A model generated the notes under the pieces. That model worked only from the letters and a program-made list of their open reading frames with translations. It made no database searches and had not been told where the DNA came from. From DASZGL01 sp035938875 (GTDB taxonomy: Bacteria > Chloroflexota > Dormibacteria > Aeolococcales > Aeolococcaceae), in contig DASZGL010000113.1 in NCBI GenBank assembly GCA_035938875.1, positions 1 through 29,559 on the forward strand: DNA of 29,559 bases. Reading direction: 5' to 3'. Positions 21,212 through 27,890 of the stretch are shown here, one piece after another (the first letter of the stretch is position 1; every line of letters begins with the position of its first letter). A program made the translations under genes and the position numbers.

Positions 21212-22303
21212 GTGACCAGCACCCGGCCCCGCGGTATGCGGCTCTCCAGCCACACGGCCATCGGGGTCGCCGCGACGGCGCTGGCCCTGGCCCTGGCGGG
21301 GTGCGGCAGCGAGGCCTCGGGTGGGGGCGGCTCGACGGTCACGCTGCGCCTGGGCTTTCTCCCCACCCTGCCGCAGGCTCCCGCGCTCATTGGCATTAAG
21401 AACGGTGTATTCGCTCAGGACCTGGGCGCCAACGTGACCCTCAAGACGCAAACCTTCAACGCCGGACCCGCGGAGATAACCGCCCTGATCGCCGGGTCGC
21501 TGGACGCCGCGTTCGTCGGACCCAGCCCAGCGATCACCGCCTTCGTCAAGAGCAAGGGGGCCGCGCTGCGCATTGTGGCAGGTGCCACGTCGGGCGGCGC
21601 CGGGCTCGTGGTCCGCAACGACGAGAACATCGCCAGTCCGGAACAGCTGCGGGGAAAGACGCTGGCGACCCCGCAGCTGGGCAACACCCAGGATGTCGCC
21701 CTGCGTACGTATTTGCGCGCGCACGGTCTCACCACCGATCCCCAGGGTGGCGGTGACGTGAAGGTGGTGCCGACGGACAACCCGACGACGCTGCAACTCT
21801 TCAAGCAGAAGCAGCTCGATGGCGCCTGGGTGCCCGAGCCATTCCTGAGCAGGCTGATCCTGGAGGACGGCGGCGCGCTCGTCGTCGACGAAGCCACGCT
21901 GTGGCCGGCCGGCAAGTTCCCCAGCACCGTCCTGGTGGTGTCGACGTCCTTCCTCGCCGACCACCCCGACGAGGTCAAGGCCCTCGTCCAGGGTGACCTC
22001 GACGCCATCGCCATCCTCGACGGCCAGGCCGCCGACGCCAAGGTTGCCGTCAACGATCAGCTCGAGGTACTGACCCAGAAGAAGCTGTCCACCGCGGTCC
22101 TCGACGCCGCTTGGGGACGCCTCACCTTCACTCCGGATCCCCTTGCCGCGTCGGCGCAGAAATCAGCCGACGATGCCAAGGCCGCCGGTCTGCTCGCCGG
22201 TGACGTCCAGCTCAAAGGTCTCTTCGACCTGCGCATCCTCAACGATCTCCTGCGCAGCCGGAGCGAGCCTGCAGTCGATTCTGCGGGACTTGGCCAGAAC
22301 TGA
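21212..22303 (+). CDS. ABC importer substrate-binding lipoprotein (sulfonate/nitrate/taurine type)
   Basis: This 363-residue lipoprotein has a signal peptide with hydrophobic core and lipobox LALAGC (Cys at about residue 31). A type II periplasmic-binding fold of the NMT1/SsuA family follows: LRLGFLPTLPQAPALIGIKNG, then NAGPAEITALIAGSLDAAFVGPSPA, LRGKTLATPQLGNTQDVALRTYL and LDGAWVPEPFLSRL. The family binds aliphatic sulfonates, taurine, nitrate/bicarbonate or pyrimidine precursors; SsuA-like is most likely. GTG 21212 is used (AGGAG at 21198-21202, a long 9-11 nt spacing); ATG 21236 would leave a shorter n-region. It is the first gene of a four-gene unit. Confidence 0.9.
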   Translation: MTSTRPRGMRLSSHTAIGVAATALALALAGCGSEASGGGGSTVTLRLGFLPTLPQAPALIGIKNGVFAQDLGANVTLKTQTFNAGPAEITALIAGSLDAAFVGPSPAITAFVKSKGAALRIVAGATSGGAGLVVRNDENIASPEQLRGKTLATPQLGNTQDVALRTYLRAHGLTTDPQGGGDVKVVPTDNPTTLQLFKQKQLDGAWVPEPFLSRLILEDGGALVVDEATLWPAGKFPSTVLVVSTSFLADHPDEVKALVQGDLDAIAILDGQAADAKVAVNDQLEVLTQKKLSTAVLDAAWGRLTFTPDPLAASAQKSADDAKAAGLLAGDVQLKGLFDLRILNDLLRSRSEPAVDSAGLGQN

Positions 22304-22305
22304 CG

Positions 22306-23106
22306 ATGACCAGCGTTCTCTCTCGGACCGACGTCGCCAGTGCCGCTGTGTCGGTCGCGCCGACCGTGGTCTCCGTGCGCGACGTGACCAAGACGTTCGG
22401 TCACAACGGGGGATCGGTCACAGCCCTTGACCGTGTCTCACTGGACATCGCCGAGCGCGAGTTCGTCTGCCTGGTGGGTGCCTCGGGTTGCGGCAAGTCG
22501 ACGCTGCTGTCGATCATCGCCGGCCTGGAGCGTCCCAGCAGCGGCAGCGTTGCCGTGCGCGGCGGTCGCGCCGCCCTGATGTTTCAGGAACCCGCGCTGC
22601 TGCCGTGGCTGACGGTGGAGAGCAATATCGAGCTGCCGATGCGGTTGCAGCACGTTGCACCGAAGCAACGGCGTGCCCGGGTCGCCGAGCTCATCGACCT
22701 GGTGCGTCTCGGCCAGTTCGCCCAGAGCCGGCCGCACGAGCTCTCCGGGGGCATGCGCCAGCGCGTTGCACTTGCCCGGGCACTGGCCCAGGAGGCGACC
22801 GTGCTGCTCATGGACGAGCCTTTCGCGGCACTGGACGCCATCACTCGCGACGTGCTCCACGACGAGCTGACGCGCATCTGGTACGAGCGGGAGATCACCG
22901 TGGTCTTCGTCACCCACAACGTTCGCGAAGCCGTGCGGCTCGGCGACCGCGTCGTCCTGCTCAGCGCACGGCCGGGACGCGTTGTCAGTGACCAGCAGGT
23001 CGACATCACGAGGCCGCGTGCCATCGAGACCCCGGCGGTCGGCGCGCTGTCGCTGGAGATCACCGAGCAGCTGCGAGGACAGATCCGTCTCCATGGCCAT
23101 CAGTGA
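22306..23106 (+). CDS. ABC importer ATP-binding protein (SsuB/TauB-like)
   Basis: This 266-residue ATPase has Walker A GASGCGKSTL (about residues 58-67), the Q-loop in LMFQEPALLPWLTV, signature HELSGGMRQRVALARAL (about 146-162), Walker B LLMDEPFAALDA (about 168-179) and switch His in VVFVTHNVREAVRLGDRV. Together with LLPWLTVESNI it is typical of the nitrate/sulfonate/taurine branch. It starts 2 nt after the stop of the binding protein and overlaps the permease start by 14 nt. It would energise the membrane pair formed by the permease. Confidence 0.95.
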   Translation: MTSVLSRTDVASAAVSVAPTVVSVRDVTKTFGHNGGSVTALDRVSLDIAEREFVCLVGASGCGKSTLLSIIAGLERPSSGSVAVRGGRAALMFQEPALLPWLTVESNIELPMRLQHVAPKQRRARVAELIDLVRLGQFAQSRPHELSGGMRQRVALARALAQEATVLLMDEPFAALDAITRDVLHDELTRIWYEREITVVFVTHNVREAVRLGDRVVLLSARPGRVVSDQQVDITRPRAIETPAVGALSLEITEQLRGQIRLHGHQ

Positions 23107-23959
23107 GCGTGACCTCGCCGCACTAGAAGCGGGTCTCGACGCCCTCGAGCAACCGGCGGCGCCGCCGCGTTCCCGCGCCCGTCGCGTCGCCGCCGTCAGC
23201 GTGCCTCCGGTGCTCGCGCTGGCCGTGCTGCTCAGCATCTGGCAGATGCTGGTGACCCTGCATGTCAAGGCGCCCGAACTGCTCCCCGCACCCATCGACG
23301 TCGCCAGGACCTTCAGCGACCAGTGGCGTGCCGGGCATGTCACTGAGGTGATCTGGAACAGCCTGCATCGGGCGGCGATCGGCTACGCGATGGCGATGGT
23401 GCTGGGCACGCTCACCGGTCTCGCGGTCTCCCGGTTCCGCTCACTGCGCCTGGCCATCGGCCCGTTGCTCAGCGGGCTGCAGAGCCTGCCGTCGGTGGCC
23501 TGGGTCCCCTTCGCTCTGCTCTGGTTCGGGCTGTCAGACGGCGCCATCTACTTCGTCGTCGTCATGGGCGCCTTCCCGTCGATCAGCAACGGACTTGTGG
23601 CCGGAATCGACCAGATCCCCCCGCTGCTGCTGCGCGTCGGTGATGCCATGGGTGCAAAGGGCCTCGCCCGCTACCGGCACATCGTCCTCCCCGGAGCGCT
23701 ACCGGGTTACCTCGCCGGGCTCAAGCAGGCGTGGTCGTTCTCCTGGCGCTCACTGATGGCCGCCGAGCTGATCGCCCAGAGCCCCGATTTGGGACTCGGT
23801 CTCGGCCAGCTGCTGCACAACGGACAGGACCTTCTCGACATGAGCCTGGTGCTCACCGCCATCGGTCTCATCCTCGTCGTCGGCATCGCCGTCGACGTTC
23901 TCGTGTTCGCGCCGCTCGATCGCGCCGTGCGCCGGCGGCGCGGGTTGATCACGTCGTGA
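23093..23959 (+). CDS. ABC importer permease (SsuC/TauC-like)
   Basis: This 288-residue permease has a short cytoplasmic N-terminus, then six membrane helices, the first near residues 39-60. The coupling (EAA) loop is DAMGAKGLARYRHIVLPGALPG (about residues 184-205). SLPSVAWVPFALLWFGLSDGA is the conserved segment of this branch. ATG 23093 overlaps the ATPase gene by 14 nt. It would act as a homodimer with the ATPase and the lipoprotein at 21212. The following DUF4395 gene starts about 10 nt after the stop. Confidence 0.93.
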   Translation: MAISERDLAALEAGLDALEQPAAPPRSRARRVAAVSVPPVLALAVLLSIWQMLVTLHVKAPELLPAPIDVARTFSDQWRAGHVTEVIWNSLHRAAIGYAMAMVLGTLTGLAVSRFRSLRLAIGPLLSGLQSLPSVAWVPFALLWFGLSDGAIYFVVVMGAFPSISNGLVAGIDQIPPLLLRVGDAMGAKGLARYRHIVLPGALPGYLAGLKQAWSFSWRSLMAAELIAQSPDLGLGLGQLLHNGQDLLDMSLVLTAIGLILVVGIAVDVLVFAPLDRAVRRRRGLITS

Positions 23960-23969
23960 AGACACGGTG

Positions 23970-24473
23970 ATGTCGCGGCTGCTGCGCTTCCCCGACCCGG
24001 TCAACGAGGTCTCGGCACGCCTGGTCGCCGCTGGCGTCGTGGTCATGGCGGCGCTCATCCTGGGGCTGCGCCAACCATGGCTGCTGGTCCCCATCGCCTA
24101 CGGGTTCGTCGCCCGTGTGGCGACGGGGCCGACGCTCAGCCCGCTGGGACAGCTGGTGACCAGGGTGATCACGCCGCGCCTGCCGCTGGCCTCGCGGCCG
24201 GTCCCCGGTCCTCCGAAACGGTTCGCCCAGGGGATCGGTGCGGTGGTGACGGTCACCGCGGCGTTGTTAGCCCTCGTCGCCGGACTGACCGCGCCGGCCT
24301 ATGGGCTCGTCGTCATGCTCCTGGTCTTCGCCAGCCTCGAGTCCTTCGCCGGTTTCTGCGTCGGCTGCACAGTGTTCGCGGCGCTGATGCGCGCCGGCGT
24401 TATCCCCGCGTCGGTGTGCCAGCGTTGCCTCGACGTCCGGCGCCAACCGGGGCAGGCCGCGGCGCGCGGCTGA
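23970..24473 (+). CDS. DUF4395 membrane protein with two C-x-x-C motifs
   Basis: This 167-residue membrane protein has the DUF4395 signature: FPDPVNEVSARLVAAGVVV at the start, PTLSPLGQLVTRVITPRL in the middle and ESFAGFCVGCTVFAALM near the end. Four hydrophobic segments are visible. Two Cys pairs, FCVGC (about residues 130-134) and VCQRC (about 150-154), suggest thiol redox or metal binding. The family has no established function, but members often lie beside sulfur-transfer or thioredoxin-like genes, and here it closes a sulfonate-type importer operon. The codon before ATG 23970 is GTG 23967, an equally possible start. It converges on the amine oxidase gene (10-bp gap). Confidence 0.82.
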   Translation: MSRLLRFPDPVNEVSARLVAAGVVVMAALILGLRQPWLLVPIAYGFVARVATGPTLSPLGQLVTRVITPRLPLASRPVPGPPKRFAQGIGAVVTVTAALLALVAGLTAPAYGLVVMLLVFASLESFAGFCVGCTVFAALMRAGVIPASVCQRCLDVRRQPGQAAARG

Positions 24474-24483
24474 GAGGGCGGAG

Positions 24484-26220
24484 TCAGACGGCGGTCAGGC
24501 GCGCGGCTCGCACCGGAGCGACGGCCGCGCCGCCAAGCGCGGCGAGCACCTCGGCGGCGACCCGCTGTCCGGATTCGACGGCGCCGTCCATGTAGCCGTG
24601 CCAGCGTTGTGCGGTCTCCGTTCCCGCCCAATGGATGAGGCCGACCGGCCGGCGCAGCGCGTCTCCGTACTGCAGCCACACACCGGGCGGGAAGATCCCC
24701 ACCGGACAGCCTCCGGTGTAGGGCTCGCGGTTCCAGAGCATCTCGATGTAGCCGTTGATGCCACCCAGTGGTGTGGCCGCCTGCGGGCCGAAGAACTTGG
24801 TCAGGATGTCGACCACCGCCGCGTAGCGCGCCTGCTTGGTCTGCGATGACCAGTAGCGGCCCTGGTCGGCCTCGATGAATCCCATCAGCACACCGGGCGA
24901 GACGTCGCTGCTCTTGCCCGTCTGGGGGTCGGGGTAGGGACTGTTGTCGAAGGTGACGCGAATCGGACCCGTGTCGCTGGTCACCTGCCCGGCGAGACCG
25001 GCATCGCGCCAGAACGGCTTGGCGTAGAGCACGTTGACCTTGATCACACTGGCCATCGGGCAGCGCTGCGTCAGCTGATCGCGGCGTCCTCCGTCTCCGC
25101 TGACGTCGGCGAGAAGCGGCTCGTAGAGGAGGCGCCCTGCGAGCGCAGGAGGGATGGCGATGATGGCATGTTTGGCCACAACTGCAAAGCCGTCGCCCTG
25201 GGCGGTCACCTGTCCGTTCCCCTGGATGATCCTGCGCACCGGGGCGTTGAGCACGACCGCGTTGCCGAGGTTGCGCGCAATGGCGTTGGGGATGGCCTGC
25301 GAGCCGCCGATGAAGCGGCTGTCCTGGGCGCCGTTGGCGGTGTCGACGAGGTTGTCGAGGTTGCCTGCGGAGGCGATGTAGAACAGCGCCTCGAGCAGCG
25401 AGATCTCCCGAGGCTCTGCTGAGAAGATCGCCTCGACCGCCAAGGTGACCAGGTGGTTGGTCGCTGCATCGGGACCGCTGGACGGCACCAGGTTCTCGCG
25501 CATCCACGTCTCCACGGTCTGCGAGTCCCACGGCTCGGCGTTGGCCGCCGTCCACGGAGTGTCGGTGGGCACCTGCTTGGCCATGTCGTTGAACTGACGC
25601 AGCGTCTGTCCGGCGTTGAAGAACCCGAGATCAGGGGGAATGCGGGTGGTGCTGCTGTAGCGCAACGTCTGGCCGGCGAAGTAGTTGATGTAGTCGCCGA
25701 GGTTGTAGGTCTTGAAGATGCCGACATTGATGTCCGGCTGCTGCGCCAGGGCGAGAACTCGGTCCTGGGGGTTGCGCACCGTCTGGTCAGGGAAGGTAGC
25801 CGTCGGCGGTTCGTCAGGCAGCGGACCGACGAACTGTCCACCCCGCTCGATGACGCGTCCGGGAAAGCCGTTGGCGGCAAGGTCGTAGTTGAGCACGCGT
25901 CCGCCGACACGGTCGCGCGCCTCGAGGACGACGACGGACACCCCCTTCTGCCTGAGCAAGCGCGCCGCGGTCAGCCCGGCGAATCCGGCGCCGACGATGA
26001 CGACGTCGGCGCGCCGCGTTCCACTCGGCGGCGCTGTCGACGAGCCGGAGGCGCTCGCCGACGCGCCGGCCGGCGATAGCCCGCGGCCCAGCGCTGCCGT
26101 CGCCGCGGTCGCCGCCGCACTGCCCAGTAGCGCGCGGCGCGAGATGCGGCGTGCGCGCCCGTGCAGCGTGCGCTCCCCGGCGTGCTCGCCCGGCGCGCCC
26201 GAATCCCCAGTCGCGGTCAT
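24484..26220 (-). CDS. Tat-exported flavin monoamine oxidase family protein
   Basis: This 578-residue FAD enzyme has a twin-arginine signal (RISRRALLGSAA, about residues 25-36, plus an Ala-rich h-region). The ADP-binding motif follows: VVIVGAGFAGLTAARLLRQKG then VVLEARDRVGGRV (about 70-108). The FAD-closing C-terminal motif is GLIHWAGTETAQRWHGYMDGAVESGQRV (about 530-557). It would oxidise a primary or secondary amine outside the membrane, giving aldehyde, ammonia and peroxide; the substrate is unclear. ATG 26220 follows GGAGGG with 6-nt spacing and gives a sensible Tat n-region; the longer reading from 26280 adds only Gly-rich sequence. A -10-like TACGAT at 26283-26278 lies upstream. Confidence 0.9.
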   Translation of the reverse strand: MTATGDSGAPGEHAGERTLHGRARRISRRALLGSAAATAATAALGRGLSPAGASASASGSSTAPPSGTRRADVVIVGAGFAGLTAARLLRQKGVSVVVLEARDRVGGRVLNYDLAANGFPGRVIERGGQFVGPLPDEPPTATFPDQTVRNPQDRVLALAQQPDINVGIFKTYNLGDYINYFAGQTLRYSSTTRIPPDLGFFNAGQTLRQFNDMAKQVPTDTPWTAANAEPWDSQTVETWMRENLVPSSGPDAATNHLVTLAVEAIFSAEPREISLLEALFYIASAGNLDNLVDTANGAQDSRFIGGSQAIPNAIARNLGNAVVLNAPVRRIIQGNGQVTAQGDGFAVVAKHAIIAIPPALAGRLLYEPLLADVSGDGGRRDQLTQRCPMASVIKVNVLYAKPFWRDAGLAGQVTSDTGPIRVTFDNSPYPDPQTGKSSDVSPGVLMGFIEADQGRYWSSQTKQARYAAVVDILTKFFGPQAATPLGGINGYIEMLWNREPYTGGCPVGIFPPGVWLQYGDALRRPVGLIHWAGTETAQRWHGYMDGAVESGQRVAAEVLAALGGAAVAPVRAARLTAV

Positions 26221-26348
26221 CTCATTCCCTCCACCCCCTCCTCCTCGCTCGAGCCCGCGCTCGCCACGAGGCGTCCACATCGTATCTGGCCGGTCCCATG
26301 CCTCTTAGGGTTAACGCGGCATGCGGCGTCGCCCTGTGCGGCTGCGCG

Positions 26349-27086
26349 ATGATGCGCGCCGTGAGCAGCAAGCCGGCAGCTGCGCGACACGTCGAGAGCC
26401 TCGATCCCTACGCGCTGCTCGAGGTCGAACAGAGGCGGGCGGTCGACTTCCTGCGCGGGCTCGACGAAGCCGGCTGGGAGGTGCCGACGGCGTGCCCCGG
26501 CTGGAGGCGGCGGGAGATGGCAGCCCACCTCGCCGGCGGCGAGGACTACAACCGCTCCACCATCGACGGCACCCGCGAGCAGTTCGTCGCCGAAGGCGTT
26601 GCCGCCGGCGCTCACGACCTCGACTCCTTCAACGACTGGGGCGTGCGCCGGCGCGCCGACCGCTCAGCCGGCGAGGTCCTCGACGAGCTCGATCAGAAAT
26701 CGGCGGCCACGCTTCGCGGCCTCCGCGATCGCGACGGCAGCGACCTGGACACCATGGCCGGACCGTATTCCGCGGGTCTTCAGGCCTTTCACCTCGCCTT
26801 CGAATCAGCGATCCACAACGACGACATGGACGTCCCCATCGACAGCTCCGACCGCGCGGCGCGCGACGCTTGGCGGGCCGCGGTGTCGCGGTTCATGATC
26901 GAGGAGGCGGGGCGTCCCCTGGAGCTCGAGGTCGTCGACGGCTCCACGCGAGTGCGCAACACCAGCACCGGGGACGAGGCGATCCTCGACGACGATGACC
27001 TGGTGCGAGCCGTCGCCGGCCGGCTCCGCGATCGCGCGGCGCGCTATCCGCAGGCCGTCGTCGAGGTGCTGCGCGGCGAGGGCTGA
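26349..27086 (+). CDS. Mycothiol-dependent maleylpyruvate isomerase-family protein
   Basis: This 245-residue member of the MDMPI/TIGR03083 family has the N-terminal helix bundle with the family signature TACPGWRRREMAAHLAGGEDYNRS (about residues 47-70), then FHLAFESAIHNDDMDVPI, which supplies the remaining His (metal site). The C-terminal part (VVDGSTRVRNTSTGDEAI) is a short beta domain. It is probably metal- and mycothiol-linked; the reaction is unknown. The start is uncertain: ATG 26349, or GTG 26361, which has a -10-like GATGAT 7 nt upstream; ATG 26298 is also in frame. It is divergent from the amine oxidase and converges on the second TIGR03083-family gene. Confidence 0.8.
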   Translation: MMRAVSSKPAAARHVESLDPYALLEVEQRRAVDFLRGLDEAGWEVPTACPGWRRREMAAHLAGGEDYNRSTIDGTREQFVAEGVAAGAHDLDSFNDWGVRRRADRSAGEVLDELDQKSAATLRGLRDRDGSDLDTMAGPYSAGLQAFHLAFESAIHNDDMDVPIDSSDRAARDAWRAAVSRFMIEEAGRPLELEVVDGSTRVRNTSTGDEAILDDDDLVRAVAGRLRDRAARYPQAVVEVLRGEG

Positions 27087-27111
27087 GGGCCGAGGGTCCT
27101 GGAATCCGCTG

Positions 27112-27858
27112 TCAGGTCCATCGGATGCGCACCGAGTCGCGCCACCGGTCGAGCAACCCTGCGTCGCCTGCGACGGCGAGACCCTCGGCGGTGCGCCGGT
27201 TCCAGAGCAGCAGGTAGAGATCCGACGCAGGTGCGCTCACCGTGACGTCCCCGCTCTCGCCCTCGGTGCGCACGACGACACCCAGCGCGTCGGCGAACAC
27301 CGTCCACTCTGCCCCGACGTCGGTTGCCGTGACGTGTAGTGACCATGGCGGGTCGGAGCGCAGCCCGGATTGCGGTCTGACGAGGAAGCGGAGCAGCAGC
27401 TCGTCGATGCCGTCAGCGGCGAGCGACGGGGCAAAGGGTGTGATCGGTCCGCTGCAGCACTCCGCGTCGGCGCGGTGAATGCCGGTCTCATGCGCCTGCC
27501 GACGCGCCCAGAAGGCGAGCGGCGACGGAGCCGGAAGAAACGTGAAGCACGCCACATCGGGGTCCGCCTGGCGAAGGGTTCTCACCAGGGCCGCGTGTCC
27601 GTCGCGGTACCAGTTGATCAGTGCGGCGTCGCCGGGCCAGCGTTCGACAACCTCGTCGAGGTCGCCAATGACCTCGGGGCGCTGCTGCGCGACGTGTGCA
27701 GCCGCCCAGCGGTGCACGCCGCCGATGTGTTGCAGCAGGTCACGCATGCTCCACCCCGGGCAGGTCGGCACGGACGTATTCAGGTGGCAACGGGTTGCCG
27801 CTTCGGCAAGGAGCGTGCCCTGCTCCTCGATCGCATCGATGAGGTCGGCGATGTCCAT
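27112..27858 (-). CDS. Maleylpyruvate isomerase-family (TIGR03083) protein
   Basis: This 248-residue protein has both halves of the family. The N-terminal MDMPI domain has SVPTCPGWSMRDLLQHIGGVHRWAA (about residues 29-53) and the metal-site pattern RRQAHETGIHRADAE (about 122-136). The C-terminal MDMPI_C domain (about 160-248) has SLHVTATDVGAEWTVF and SDLYLLLWNRRTAEGL. Three His (HIGGVH and AHETGIH) would bind a divalent metal next to a low-molecular-weight thiol. ATG 27858 is at the domain start; sequence further upstream overlaps the fusion gene. It lies 32 nt after the fusion gene's stop on the same strand, so they may be co-transcribed. Substrate unknown. Confidence 0.88.
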   Translation of the reverse strand: MDIADLIDAIEEQGTLLAEAATRCHLNTSVPTCPGWSMRDLLQHIGGVHRWAAAHVAQQRPEVIGDLDEVVERWPGDAALINWYRDGHAALVRTLRQADPDVACFTFLPAPSPLAFWARRQAHETGIHRADAECCSGPITPFAPSLAADGIDELLLRFLVRPQSGLRSDPPWSLHVTATDVGAEWTVFADALGVVVRTEGESGDVTVSAPASDLYLLLWNRRTAEGLAVAGDAGLLDRWRDSVRIRWT

Positions 27859-27890
27859 GGTGGCAGCGAGGACCTTACCCTCGAGCAGCC

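Noticed and set aside
24484..26280. Longer amine oxidase starting at 26280
   Set aside because: The extra 20 residues are Gly/Arg-rich without homology; ATG 26220 has a well-spaced GGAGGG and gives a normal Tat signal.
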